A stretch of 48,832 nucleotides of DNA from the NCBI GenBank assembly GCA_038204505.1, contig JBBRCV010000010.1, forward strand, positions 1 to 48,832, written 5' to 3'. How positions within the stretch are numbered: the stretch's first letter is position 1; every line of letters starts with the position of its first letter. The translations under genes and the position numbers were made by a program. Shown piece after piece: positions 7,956 through 17,904 of the stretch. The stretch is from Timaviella sp038204505 (GTDB lineage Bacteria; Cyanobacteriota; Cyanobacteriia; Elainellales; Elainellaceae). The notes under the pieces are model-generated. The model saw only the letters and a list, made by a program, of their open reading frames with translations. It searched no databases and was not told the DNA's origin.

Positions 7956-10250
7956 ATGCGTCATCTCAGTTGGCAAATCAGGCTGATGAATGGGCTTGTC
8001 ATCAGCGGAATGCTGCTGGGATGGGCAGATTTAGCACTCGCACAACGCCGCCCGATCGCCGATGAGACGCTGGGCGATGAGCGCTCGATTGTCACCCCGC
8101 AAGACAATATTCGAGGACTGCCGGGCGATCGCATTGAGGGCGGGGCGCGACGCGGCGACAATCTGTTTCACAGCTTTCAAGAGTTCAACGTTGACGCAGG
8201 ACGAGCCGTTTATTTTGCTGACCCCGATGTGCAGAATATTCTCGGTCGCGTCACGGGTGGCACTGCCTCTGAGATTTTGGGTAGGCTGGGCGTGTTGGGG
8301 AATGCCAACTTATTCTTGATTAACCCCAGCGGTATTATCTTTGGGGAAGGTGCAAGTTTGGATGTGAGCGGCTCCTTTGTCGCCACCACTGCCAATGCCA
8401 TGCAGTTCGGGGAGCAAGGCTTCTTCAGTGCCACTGACCCCACAGCTCCGCCGTTGCTGACGGTACAGCCTTCTGCGTTTTTGTTCAACCGCCTCAACCC
8501 AGCCCCGATTGCCAACAGCTCAAAGGTTCCAGCCGCAGAGAACCGAACTGGAGTGGCTGCGTTTGGATTGCAAGTGCCAGCAGGTGAGAGTTTGGCACTG
8601 TTGGGAGGCAACGTCAGCATGGACGGTGGCGGGTTGGTAGCGTTGGGCGGACGAGTGGAGATTGGCGGATTAAGTCAACCGGGAACGGTCACTTACAATG
8701 CCGATCGCAGTTTGGGGTTCCTGATTGGGGTGGCGCGATCGGATGTGACGTTGACCAACCAATCGCGCATTAATGCAGTAGGGGATGGTGGCAGTATCAC
8801 GGTGAATGCTAGAGCATTGGAGATTGTAGACAGTGATCTCTCAGCAGGCATTGGCAGCAATTCTGGCTTTGTGGGTGCTCAGGCAGGAGACATCACGCTT
8901 AATGCTATCGATATTCGCAGTGGAGGCAGAGCCAGTATTGCTAACCTGGTCGGGGACGGTGGTGTGGGTAACGGCGGCGATATCCACATCACCACCGGCT
9001 CCCTCTTCCTGACCAATGGTGCTCAACTGCAAGCCGTAACCCTTGGACAAGGCAACGCGGGCAATATCACCATTTGCGCCCAAGATCACGTTTTGTTAGA
9101 GGGCGGGAGTCGGGGAAGACGCTTTAGTGCAATATTCACGGTTACAGGGGAAGTAGCGCAAGGACGCGGCGGAGGTGTGAGCATTGTTGCCGATTCGATT
9201 CACCTCATTAATGGAGGCAGAGTTTCGAGCGAAACCTCGAATGACTCTTCAGGTGGAACCGTCACGCTCAACGCCAAAATCTTCGAAGCAACAACAGGTG
9301 GACAGGTGGTAACTGCGACCAGCGATAGGGGACAGGCGGGTAACATTATCCTTAATGCTGACGATCGCATTACTCTTGCTGGGACGAATCCTGCCGACGA
9401 TCTCGAAACCCTTCCGCCTGTTGGAGCAATCAGCGATCAGGGAGTGGCTAGTGGCTTGTATGCAACCACCGCTCGTAATTCTTTGGGGCAAGGCGGCGCG
9501 GTGCGACTTACCACCAAAAAATTGCAAGTGTTCGATCGTGCCAGGATTGCCGTAGACAGCCGAGGCAGCGGCAGCGGAGGAGATATTGACATTACCGCCT
9601 CTACCGTGCAGCTAGACGATCGGGCACGCATCACGGCAGACACCGTTGCAACCAATGGCGGCAACATTACACTGCGAGACTCAGACATATTACTACTGCT
9701 AAACAACAGCCTCATTGCTACTACGGTTGGAACGGCTGAAGCTAGCGGTGGTGAAGGTAACATAACCCTCAATCCCAGTTTTTTGTTTCTCGACGAAAAT
9801 AGTGCTATCGTTGCCTCTTCTTCTGGAGAGAGCGGCGGAACCATTAACCTTACGATAACGAATGCAGACCTCAGCCGAAGCTTATTAGAACTGCCAGAGA
9901 ATGTAGTCGATCCTTCAGGTCAGCTTGCCCAGACCTGCCCCACCAGTGGCAATGTAGCGGGAAAGGTTGGTGAGTTTGTAGTGACAGGACGAGGTGGGTT
10001 GCCGCCCAGCCCGATCGACTCGTTGATTGGCGAGGAATCATTGTTCGATTGGTCTACGTTGAATCAGGAAGGCGGAGAAGAGAGGAAAGATAGAGCAGCA
10101 GCAGGGGCGATCGCGCCGCCCAATCCAGCGGGGATGACAGCAGGGGCGATCGTGGAGGCACAGGGATGGATGAGGGGTGAAGATGGTAATGTGAAATTGA
10201 TTGCAGCGGCTCCTATTGGTGCGGTTCAACCTCCGGCAATGTGCCCATGA
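7956..10250 (+). CDS. Filamentous haemagglutinin-type exoprotein (TpsA-like)
   Basis: 764 residues from ATG 7956, which has AGGAAA seven bases upstream. A signal peptide ends ...GWADLALA-QRR. Next comes the haemagglutination activity domain typical of two-partner secretion: GGARRGDNLFHSFQEFNV, VYFADP..QNILGRVTGG, NANLFLINPSGIIFGEGASL, DVSGSFVATTA. The middle is a long run of G.I.I....L.L.DGA.I repeats forming a predicted beta-helix. The end, CPTSGNVAGKVGEFVVTGRG.LPPSP followed by AIVEAQGW, is the usual C-terminus of the cyanobacterial versions. The protein is predicted to be secreted or surface-bound. No TpsB transporter gene lies in the window. The next gene starts 12 bases downstream, so they are probably cotranscribed. 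Confidence 0.9.
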   Translation: MRHLSWQIRLMNGLVISGMLLGWADLALAQRRPIADETLGDERSIVTPQDNIRGLPGDRIEGGARRGDNLFHSFQEFNVDAGRAVYFADPDVQNILGRVTGGTASEILGRLGVLGNANLFLINPSGIIFGEGASLDVSGSFVATTANAMQFGEQGFFSATDPTAPPLLTVQPSAFLFNRLNPAPIANSSKVPAAENRTGVAAFGLQVPAGESLALLGGNVSMDGGGLVALGGRVEIGGLSQPGTVTYNADRSLGFLIGVARSDVTLTNQSRINAVGDGGSITVNARALEIVDSDLSAGIGSNSGFVGAQAGDITLNAIDIRSGGRASIANLVGDGGVGNGGDIHITTGSLFLTNGAQLQAVTLGQGNAGNITICAQDHVLLEGGSRGRRFSAIFTVTGEVAQGRGGGVSIVADSIHLINGGRVSSETSNDSSGGTVTLNAKIFEATTGGQVVTATSDRGQAGNIILNADDRITLAGTNPADDLETLPPVGAISDQGVASGLYATTARNSLGQGGAVRLTTKKLQVFDRARIAVDSRGSGSGGDIDITASTVQLDDRARITADTVATNGGNITLRDSDILLLLNNSLIATTVGTAEASGGEGNITLNPSFLFLDENSAIVASSSGESGGTINLTITNADLSRSLLELPENVVDPSGQLAQTCPTSGNVAGKVGEFVVTGRGGLPPSPIDSLIGEESLFDWSTLNQEGGEERKDRAAAGAIAPPNPAGMTAGAIVEAQGWMRGEDGNVKLIAAAPIGAVQPPAMCP

Positions 10251-10262
10251 CCCGAAAATCCA

Positions 10263-12962
10263 ATGACTAGACAACGCCTGCGATCGCGAACTCTAAAATC
10301 CTGCCTACTAGTTGCATGGGCTGCATGGCTATGTGTGATGATATCGGCCAGTTTTGCTACAATTCCCTTCTCGAATTCTGCGACTCAGGATTCTGTAGCT
10401 CAGGATTCTGCGGCTCAAACAGTCAGCCGAACTGAGTCACAACCGTTAGAACAGCAGGCAAAAGCACTTTATGACGCAGGACGTTTTACTGAAGCCGAAG
10501 CCGTTTTGCAACAGGCGATTCAGGTTTACCAGCAGCAAGGAGATACCTTGCGTCAAGCGATCGCCCTTAGCAACTTGGCGCTGATCTATCACCAACTGGG
10601 AAACTGGACACAGGCAAACCAGGTGATCACCAACAGTCTCAACCTGCTCAATCAAGATTCTGCCGATTCTACCGATCGCCATATAGCAGTCGCCCAATCG
10701 CTGGATATTCAAGGACGACTACAGCTTGCTCAAGGTCAAGCAGAACAAGCCCTTGCCACCTGGCAGCAAGCCGCCCAGCACTATCAACAGCTTGGGGAGA
10801 GCGATCGCCTGATTCGCAATCAAATTGAGCAGAGTCGTGCCCTGCAAGCCCTGGGATTTTACCAGCGGGCAATTGCATTACTCACCGAGTTAGAACAAAC
10901 CTTGCGGTCTCAACCCGATTCCCTGACTAAGGTTGCAGAACTTCGGAGTCTGGGCGAAGCGCAGCGGGTGGTGGGAGATTTGAAACAGTCCAAGCAACTA
11001 TTGCAGGATAGTTTGGCGATCGCTCAACAATTACCTGCTGAACCGTCAATTGCTGCCGATGTAACCGAGTCGATCGCTTTAACACAACTCAGTTTAGGCA
11101 ATACGGCGCGCGCTCAACAGGATATTACCAAAGCTCTCAATTGGTATCAGCAAGCGGCAGCTCGCACGAATTCAGCGACAGCACTACAGTCCAACGTCAA
11201 TCGCTTTAGCCTACTGATAGAACCAGCACCGTCAGACGCGCAGGCTTTGCTGCCTCAAATTCAACGCCAGCTAGAAGAGTTGCCGCTGAACCGATCGACT
11301 GTCTATGCCCGCATTAATCTGGCTCAGAGCCTAACGAAGCGCACAGCAGCATTCTCACCATCCCTTGATGCAGCAGCACTGCTGTCTACAGCGGCGCAAC
11401 AGAGTAAACAACTAGGCGATCGACGTTCTCAGGCGTTTGCACTAGGACTGTTAGGAGGATTATATGAAAAAACGCAACAATGGTCATTTGCGACGGATTT
11501 GACTCGCCAAGCACTGCAATTAGCGCTATCCACCAACGCAGCCGATGTCACCTACTTATGGCAATGGCAACTGGGACGCATTCTCAAAGCGCAAGCTGCT
11601 CAGAAAATCAATCCTGCTCAGAATAGAACGGAGGCGATCGCCATCTACGAAGAAGCGCTAGAAACCCTGCAATCTTTGCGATTAGACCTGGCTTCGATTA
11701 ATCCAGACCAGCAGTTTTCGTTTCAAAAAAGCGTTGAACCTGCCTATCGAGAATTGATCGAGTTACTCTTGCAGCCTGCCAGCGCCACCAGCCAGGAGAA
11801 TTTAGTGAAAGCGCGCACAACGCTGGAATCTCTGCAAACGGTTGAACTGCAAAACTTTTTTCGAGAAGCTTGTTTGGATGTACCGATCGCCATCGATAGC
11901 ATTGTGGAACAAACCAGTGCGCTGTCCACTAATCAGACCAACACACTAGCAGCCGTCATCTACCCAATCATTCTGCCCAATAGTTTAGAAGTGGTGCTGA
12001 AGTTGCCGAACCAAACTGACTTGATTCATTACTCAACGGATGTCAATCAAGCAGACGTAAAGAAAACCTTGACTAATCTACGCAATCAAATTACTCAACC
12101 CGAAACTCAGACATCAGTTAAAGCCTTATCTCTACAGGTTTATGACTGGTTAATTCGTCCCGCAGAAACAGAGTTGAGCAACAATGAGATCAGTACTCTG
12201 GTATTTGTGCTGGATGGATTTCTGAAAAACATTCCGATGGCAGCTTTGTATGATGGTGAACACTATCTAGTTGAAACCTATGGAATTGCTTTAACACCAG
12301 GACTGGAACTACTTGATCCACAACCGCTAGAACGTCAACAGATACGGTTGTTGTTTGCTGGACTCAGTGTCCCGATCGAAGATTTTAGTCCTTTAACCGC
12401 TGTCGAAGAAGAAAAAAAAGGTATTCAAGACGCTATTTCATCAATAGCGTCTTCATCAGTAGTTGTCTTACTAGATCAAGCGTTTACGGCTGAAGCGCTC
12501 AAGACGCAAATTGAGCAAACTCCGTTTCAGATTGTTCATCTGGCAACACATGGTGAGTTCAGTTCCGATCGCAACAAAACCTTCATCCGTAGTCTCGATC
12601 GCCGCATTAATGTAGATGAGTTGAATCGCATCTTACAAACGAGAGAACAAGTGCAACCAGAACCGATCGAACTGCTGACGCTGAGTGCTTGCCAGACAGC
12701 AGAGGGCGATGAGCGAGCAGTGTTGGGATTAGCGGGAGTGGCAGTCCGAGCCGGAGCACGCAGTACCCTGGCTTCGCTGTGGAGTATTGATGATCAATCT
12801 GGTGCAGCTTTAATGGTCAAGTTTTATCGTCAGCTCGTGGACAATCCCTCTCTTTCCAAATCTCAAGCACTGCGCCAGGCGCAGCTTACCCTGATCAAAC
12901 ATCCAAACTATAACCATCCCTCCTACTGGGCACCTTATGTCTTGTTAGGAAATTGGCTTTAG
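10263..12962 (+). CDS. TPR-CHAT protease-like protein
   Basis: 899 residues. An N-terminal hydrophobic segment (about 13-34) looks like a signal or anchor. TPR-type helical repeats follow (about 60-480), e.g. ALYDAGRFTEAEAVLQQAI and ALSNLALIYHQLGNWTQA. The C-terminus (about 600-899) is a CHAT domain (caspase/separase clan). Both catalytic residues are present: H763 in VHLATHGEF and C810 in LLTLSACQTAEG, with the family motif VLGLAGVAVRAGARSTLASLW after it. If the N-terminus is a true export signal, the protease domain lies outside the cytoplasm. It is 12 bases behind the exoprotein gene, a pairing common in filamentous cyanobacteria. The substrate is unknown; the exoprotein is one guess. Confidence 0.9.
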   Translation: MTRQRLRSRTLKSCLLVAWAAWLCVMISASFATIPFSNSATQDSVAQDSAAQTVSRTESQPLEQQAKALYDAGRFTEAEAVLQQAIQVYQQQGDTLRQAIALSNLALIYHQLGNWTQANQVITNSLNLLNQDSADSTDRHIAVAQSLDIQGRLQLAQGQAEQALATWQQAAQHYQQLGESDRLIRNQIEQSRALQALGFYQRAIALLTELEQTLRSQPDSLTKVAELRSLGEAQRVVGDLKQSKQLLQDSLAIAQQLPAEPSIAADVTESIALTQLSLGNTARAQQDITKALNWYQQAAARTNSATALQSNVNRFSLLIEPAPSDAQALLPQIQRQLEELPLNRSTVYARINLAQSLTKRTAAFSPSLDAAALLSTAAQQSKQLGDRRSQAFALGLLGGLYEKTQQWSFATDLTRQALQLALSTNAADVTYLWQWQLGRILKAQAAQKINPAQNRTEAIAIYEEALETLQSLRLDLASINPDQQFSFQKSVEPAYRELIELLLQPASATSQENLVKARTTLESLQTVELQNFFREACLDVPIAIDSIVEQTSALSTNQTNTLAAVIYPIILPNSLEVVLKLPNQTDLIHYSTDVNQADVKKTLTNLRNQITQPETQTSVKALSLQVYDWLIRPAETELSNNEISTLVFVLDGFLKNIPMAALYDGEHYLVETYGIALTPGLELLDPQPLERQQIRLLFAGLSVPIEDFSPLTAVEEEKKGIQDAISSIASSSVVVLLDQAFTAEALKTQIEQTPFQIVHLATHGEFSSDRNKTFIRSLDRRINVDELNRILQTREQVQPEPIELLTLSACQTAEGDERAVLGLAGVAVRAGARSTLASLWSIDDQSGAALMVKFYRQLVDNPSLSKSQALRQAQLTLIKHPNYNHPSYWAPYVLLGNWL

Positions 12963-13192
12963 TTTTTGATTTAAGAGGCAGTAAGACAGATTCGTAAGTC
13001 GCAGTATCTCCAGCCTAAAACTATTGTTCAATGAGTGTAGGTGCGTTGCGATCGCAATATGTTCCACCTCGATCAAACAGCGATCGCTTGTCTTTTACAA
13101 AAATCGCATAATTTCAGCTTCTAAATTTTGAGAAACAGATAGAGCATCGCTTTTTGGACAAAGATTCCAAACTGTAATTGGAGATTGAGTGT

Positions 13193-13513
13193 ATGCAGTC
13201 TGTTGATATTTGTCGCCCTCTGGGAGCAGGAGAGCAACTCCTCTGGCTTCTTGATCAAGCCCATCCTTTACATTTCGCACTCACTGCACAAATCAAAGGA
13301 CAATTCACTGTTCATCAACTTCAGCCAGTATTTAATCTCGTACAGCGAAGGCATCCATTACTTCGAGTTTGCATTGTTCTTGATGAAGCAGAACGCTCTT
13401 GGTTTGTTGAACACTCTGCTTGCATTCCACTGCGGATTGTGCAGCGGTACCCCAATGGAACTTACCGAATTTTGTCAACGGTTAGGCTAGCAAGGACAAG
13501 GAACCCGATTTGA
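13193..13513 (+). pseudogene. Condensation/PapA-type acyltransferase, N-terminal fragment
   Basis: From ATG 13193 about 85 residues match the start of condensation-domain acyltransferases: L.AGEQLLWLLDQAHPLHFA, then LQPVFNLVQRRHPLLRV (the usual LR.AL..L..RHP.LR). The family is about 400-450 residues, and the catalytic HHxxxDG is absent. Homology ends at about 13445, and the frame closes at 13513. It lies between the TPR-CHAT gene and the DUF928 gene, pointing toward the latter. Confidence 0.7.
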
Positions 13514-13517
13514 TATT

Positions 13518-14300
13518 TTACCGTTGGTCATTCAGATGCCGGGAAATGTCCTGTAACCCGATCGATCGCAGTAAATTATTCCAGGCGGATTTGATCGTTG
13601 TATCTGTCGGATTAGTGCGATAGAGTTGACCCAGAATCGTCACTGCATTATACCAAATTCCATTCTTCCAATAGAGATTCGCTTGTTCCTGAGGAGAGGC
13701 ATTTACTAATTGATTCGCCAGTTCTGGCTTAACAGCAACCCGTTCAATGCCGCCTTGCACATACAGGGGTGCTTCCGTTTTACAATTCAGCTTAAAATAC
13801 CATTGATAAGTTTTGCCGATTTCTAGCGGGGCGCTCGTAGACGGCAGCGCAATACTGATGAGACCTGGAGTTTGTTCCGATGCCGGAAAATCGGCTGAAG
13901 TGGTTCGGTAGATAGCTTGACCTGTATCATCCTGCAAAATGAATTCTGCGGTGAGATCGGCACTCAGCGAATAGGGAACATAGAACCAAAACGTGGGATA
14001 TTCAGCCGTGGTGCTGCCCCCGACATAGGTTGTAGGTAGCGGCTGCGTTGTAACTTTCGTTACGGGAACCAATGCCGTTAACTCGGTTGAGGCAGAAGGA
14101 CAATTCCCCCGTCGTGCCCCGCCGCGTGCGCGTCCTGGAACTTGTCCCCCCATTTGTTTGTTCTGGATCGAGACTGATATGGCAGGACGCGCTTGAACTG
14201 GGATTGGGGCGAAGTCGATCGCTAGGCTCCCTACAAGTGAAATACCTGTCAACGCTAAGCTATGTTTCAAAGAATCGAACCGAATTGAAGTCTTTAGCAT
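13518..14300 (-). CDS. DUF928 exported protein
   Basis: 260 residues. A signal peptide ends near PVQARPA. A glycine/arginine-rich patch (GRARGGARRG) precedes a beta-rich DUF928 body: LTALVP, YPTFWFYVPY, AEFILQD..G..IYRT, PGLISIALPS..APLEIG.TYQWYFKL.C, GG.ERV. The C-terminal half is helical (QANLYWKNGIWYNAVTILGQLYRTNP). Function is unknown. Predicted location is periplasmic or surface. It is the last gene of a four-gene operon, 28 bases after the CHAT-CHASE2 gene. Confidence 0.88.
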   Translation of the reverse strand: MLKTSIRFDSLKHSLALTGISLVGSLAIDFAPIPVQARPAISVSIQNKQMGGQVPGRARGGARRGNCPSASTELTALVPVTKVTTQPLPTTYVGGSTTAEYPTFWFYVPYSLSADLTAEFILQDDTGQAIYRTTSADFPASEQTPGLISIALPSTSAPLEIGKTYQWYFKLNCKTEAPLYVQGGIERVAVKPELANQLVNASPQEQANLYWKNGIWYNAVTILGQLYRTNPTDTTIKSAWNNLLRSIGLQDISRHLNDQR

Positions 14301-14328
14301 ATTATTGTTTAAAGTACACTATTGAAAA

Positions 14329-16917
14329 TCACAACGATGAAACGGTAGAACGATTTTGCGATCGGTAAATGCAATAAATTACTAGAATACTGCTCGATAC
14401 AATCAGGGCTAACATTGATGGCACAAACGGTAGCCATTTCCCTCTCAAGAAACTCACAAAGCACGATGCATATAGAGAAATTACGGCGATCGCTATGCTA
14501 CCAGTAATACGAACCATCGATCGCCTTCTATTTCTTCGCTGCCATTGCCAAGTGGCTAAGAGTCCACCCATCAATGCCCACGTCCACACCCAGCCGATCG
14601 CTTGCCATTGCGATAAAACCGTTAAAATGGGACGCTGATCTAACACTGCACTCAGCAGTTGACTGATCATATGAGCCTGAACCATCACACCGGGCAGGGC
14701 AACGTTGGGATCTAGGGGGGTAAACCAGCGATCGTTTCCTCCCTGGGCTGTCACCCCCACTAAAACGATTTTGTCTTTGAGGGATTCACTAATTTCAATT
14801 TCATCATTTAAAATTTGCTGAAGTTTTATACGGGTGGCAATCTCCTTTGTAGAACGATAGTTGAGCAAGATCTCGCTGCCGCCTGACTTTAAGAGTGGAT
14901 AACTGCTATGACTCGATTCCAAAATTCTAAATACCTGATCATCCAATTGCAAGTCGCCATTAGCTGTAAACTGAGCAGTGATATTCTGTTGCCTCAAATA
15001 TTGAGACGCAACCTGAACGCTAAAAGCACGATCGATATCACAGCGCGAGACTTTATTTCGCAAAAACGGCGACATGCCTAAGAGATGCCGTCGGAGAATT
15101 CCGTCATGATCTTCTCTGAAGTCACTGAATCCAACCCGATCTAACGGTACTTCTGGGGGTGGGTCGATGCTGGGAATCGCCGGATCATCAAAATCTTCTG
15201 CCTTACAGACGGAGATTAATCCTGGAGTTTGCCGCAAGCGAGTCGCTAATTCAGCTTGATCAGGATCTACAGAGAAATCCCGGTACATATCTAATCCAAT
15301 AACGCGAGGTTGATATCGCGCTAGAACAGTCAACAACCGATTGAGTGATTGATCCGACAACGATGTTTCAACGGGTTGGTTGGACGATTGAGCCGATTGC
15401 GATCGACGTTGGAGTAATTCTCCGTTTTGTCTCTGTGCCTCAATATCCGGATTGTCGATTTCAACAATCAACAAACGGGGATCTGATCCTTCATTAGGAC
15501 GCTGTTGCATCATCTGATCATAAATACCTAGCTCCCAGGATTGCAACCAGCCCAGGTAATGAGCGCCAGTTAATCCGATTGTTACGACGAGACTAACCAA
15601 TATCACGAACCATCCGTTGCGAATCCAGTGAATCAAACGTCGTAAGTATTGAATATAGTTAAGGACAGTTTGGTTACGACGAGCGCGAATTGCATTTGTA
15701 ACTCGTGCGGCTGTCGCAAGAGGAATTTGATTAACATAACTATCTGAATCTGCATATTCATCAAGCTGAGTACTTTGATTTGCCACACCGTTGGCTAATT
15801 CCTGCCAAGTTGGCGGAATTTTTGCCGAATTTTGACAAATGACTGGAAGCCATGTGGCACAGGGAAATTGATCTTCCATGCCTTGCAGCCGCTCTCTGGC
15901 TTCCCGCACTGCCAGATAAAGCGATTTGCCTCCTGAAAATGCCGCCAGTAGATACTTCAGAAACTCTTGAGCGACTCGATCGGGTACGGGTTCTCGCATC
16001 ACTATCATTTGCGGTAAATGCAAGGGTTCCAATGCTTGGGCTAATCCCAATCCATCACAGGAGTTAAAAATAGCGAGCTGCAATCCTCTGCTAATTGCCT
16101 GTTTTAATCCATACTTCAGTTCTTCTAAGCTCAATCTTTCGTGTGGATTAATATAAATCAATCCCCGATCGCCCTCTGTAGCGCTGTGTCCGGCAAAAAA
16201 CAAAATATCCCACGCTTGTTCCCAAAGCTGCTGATTGATCTGCTGTCGCGATGGCTCAACCAAAAATGACACCATTGTATTGGGTAAGGCTTGCAGAAAT
16301 TGAGCATCCGCTTGCACATTGATATCTTGACTATTTCCTAAAATTGCCAGGATTTTCACTTTGCGATCGGGCGCGACGGATGGCTCTACCTCCACTCGTT
16401 CTGATACGGGAGAACTGAGCGCCAGCTCAGTTTTAGAGTAGCGCTCAACGAAGTCCCACAAATGCCAGGGCAGACGACGTAGTTGCAGATCTTGAGTGCG
16501 AATCAGTAGTCGAATCGATTCATTCGAGTTCAGGGCTTCGCGTAGCCGTTGATCGAGACGTCGAAATGAGCTGGATTCCAGCCAGTGTCTCATCAGGTGC
16601 TGTAATTCTCTCGCGGATTGCCGACAGTCCTCTAAGCGATTCACTGAGCCGCCATAGATGATCTGTTGCGGGTGAATGCGGCTATGTACGCTGACATCAC
16701 CCACACTCAAACTGCGATAGAGGTGTCGCCATTGAGATAGGTGCAGGGCTAACTCTGGGTTGGGCGGCAATGCTCCAACCAACTCGATCGACGGTCGATC
16801 GCGCTCACTGCCGATTTCCAGCATCACCTGAAAGCCTTGCTGAAAGTCACCAGTAAACTTTAGAACGACTAGCTTTCCATCAATAGGCACGTCGTAGCTC
16901 ATTTCTTGAGATGACAT
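14329..16917 (-). CDS. CHAT-CHASE2 membrane protein
   Basis: 862 residues from ATG 16917; the frame is open from a TTG at 16941, and an ATG at 16902 is also possible. The N-terminal part (about 1-380) ends in a CHAT domain with catalytic H244 in FFAGHSATEGDRG and C287 in AIFNSCDGLGLA. One membrane helix (about 435-457) leads to a CHASE2 extracytoplasmic sensor: LGWLQSWELGIYDQMM, RLLIVEIDN, YQPRVIGLDMYRDF, KIVLVGVTA....DRWFTPL and GVMVQAHMISQLLS. Three more helices end the protein (about 770-850). Topology therefore puts CHAT in the cytoplasm and CHASE2 outside. This suggests a receptor in which ligand binding controls a caspase-like protease. It lies 13 bases from the DUF1822 gene and 28 from DUF928. 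Confidence 0.92.
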   Translation of the reverse strand: MSSQEMSYDVPIDGKLVVLKFTGDFQQGFQVMLEIGSERDRPSIELVGALPPNPELALHLSQWRHLYRSLSVGDVSVHSRIHPQQIIYGGSVNRLEDCRQSARELQHLMRHWLESSSFRRLDQRLREALNSNESIRLLIRTQDLQLRRLPWHLWDFVERYSKTELALSSPVSERVEVEPSVAPDRKVKILAILGNSQDINVQADAQFLQALPNTMVSFLVEPSRQQINQQLWEQAWDILFFAGHSATEGDRGLIYINPHERLSLEELKYGLKQAISRGLQLAIFNSCDGLGLAQALEPLHLPQMIVMREPVPDRVAQEFLKYLLAAFSGGKSLYLAVREARERLQGMEDQFPCATWLPVICQNSAKIPPTWQELANGVANQSTQLDEYADSDSYVNQIPLATAARVTNAIRARRNQTVLNYIQYLRRLIHWIRNGWFVILVSLVVTIGLTGAHYLGWLQSWELGIYDQMMQQRPNEGSDPRLLIVEIDNPDIEAQRQNGELLQRRSQSAQSSNQPVETSLSDQSLNRLLTVLARYQPRVIGLDMYRDFSVDPDQAELATRLRQTPGLISVCKAEDFDDPAIPSIDPPPEVPLDRVGFSDFREDHDGILRRHLLGMSPFLRNKVSRCDIDRAFSVQVASQYLRQQNITAQFTANGDLQLDDQVFRILESSHSSYPLLKSGGSEILLNYRSTKEIATRIKLQQILNDEIEISESLKDKIVLVGVTAQGGNDRWFTPLDPNVALPGVMVQAHMISQLLSAVLDQRPILTVLSQWQAIGWVWTWALMGGLLATWQWQRRNRRRSMVRITGSIAIAVISLYASCFVSFLRGKWLPFVPSMLALIVSSSILVIYCIYRSQNRSTVSSL

Positions 16918-16930
16918 TAGACAACAAACG

Positions 16931-17887
16931 TTAGATGACAAACGTTTCCACTAGATTAATATCATTCAGCGCGATTTCAATACTAAATCGTTCACCCATT
17001 GCCCCCTGAAACTTCAGTTGCACCATGTCCGTTTGCCGCGATTGCGCCTGCATCACTGCCATTCCTTGCTCATCGAGGACTCTGATTTCCAAATCTTCGG
17101 GTAGATAGGGATAATGGTTCATCGGACAGAGCTTTACCCAAATATCGACTTGGGAGGAGTCGTTTGGCATCATCTCCACCAGCAAAGCCACCTGATGCCT
17201 GTTCAACTGTGTGTCCGATTGCGGTACGAGTTCGAGCATCTTGCCGCGTGTCGTCAAGCCTGGTGGTTCTAAATAAGTGGATGATTCTAAGCTTCTAAAG
17301 CTTAAGGATGGTTGAAGTCCGAATAATTCTTCGATCGTCTGCCAACCGTCTGTAAACAGTCCTTGCACCCACTGTCCCAAGTGAACCCATTCTTTAATCG
17401 GCTCAGGTTGTGATTGCGGCTTCAGATAATCGAGCAGCATGGCAATCGACTGTAACTGATTGAGCGGCAATTCTTCGGTATCCACGCTGGGTACAAATCC
17501 CAACAAGGTTGCGTTTTGCAGGTCGGCATCCAATCGAACTGCTACATAGCCAATGCGATCGAACCAGACCTCCGGTGGCACATAGCAAACGGTGGCTTCG
17601 GGCAGTACAGGACGACATTCTAACTTGCCCTGCCCTGGAATTTCCAGATCGGCAATATCCGCCAGAGTTTGGAGCGCCGGATTCCAGCTATCACTCGTTT
17701 TCAGGTCAGTGGCAATGCCCAACCAACCCAAATAGGAATGCACAGCCTCGATCGCCAAAGTATTCAAATAAACCTGTTTCGCCTTCTGAGGGTCAGAATG
17801 CTGTTGATAAAACAGTTGGGCTGTGTGGTGCCCCTTGAGCGTGAGCGGAACAGGCAGCGTTAAATCTTGCTCGGTGGAATGGATCAT
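16931..17887 (-). CDS. DUF1822 family protein
   Basis: 318 residues with no signal peptide or membrane helix. DUF1822 features: AQLFYQQHSDPQKAKQVYLN, TLAIEAVHSYLGWLGIATDL, DLEIPGQGKLECRPVLPEA, VWFDRIGYVAVRLD..L..A.LLGFVP and a Gln/Leu-rich helix followed by a beta-rich tail (VALLVEMMPNDSSQVDIWVK, LCPMN...YLPEDLEI). Function is unknown. It is found mostly in cyanobacteria, commonly beside a sigma-like factor and CHASE2 proteins. It starts 17 bases after the sigma gene and ends just before the CHAT-CHASE2 start, so translational coupling is likely. A cytoplasmic adaptor between receptor and sigma factor is plausible but unproven. Confidence 0.88.
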   Translation of the reverse strand: MIHSTEQDLTLPVPLTLKGHHTAQLFYQQHSDPQKAKQVYLNTLAIEAVHSYLGWLGIATDLKTSDSWNPALQTLADIADLEIPGQGKLECRPVLPEATVCYVPPEVWFDRIGYVAVRLDADLQNATLLGFVPSVDTEELPLNQLQSIAMLLDYLKPQSQPEPIKEWVHLGQWVQGLFTDGWQTIEELFGLQPSLSFRSLESSTYLEPPGLTTRGKMLELVPQSDTQLNRHQVALLVEMMPNDSSQVDIWVKLCPMNHYPYLPEDLEIRVLDEQGMAVMQAQSRQTDMVQLKFQGAMGERFSIEIALNDINLVETFVI

Positions 17888-17904
17888 CTTGGGTCATCTC
17901 ACGA

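Noticed and set aside
13445..13513. Remainder of the acyltransferase by frameshift
   Set aside because: None of the three frames gives the expected continuation or the HHxxxDG motif, so it is a truncation and not a simple frameshift.
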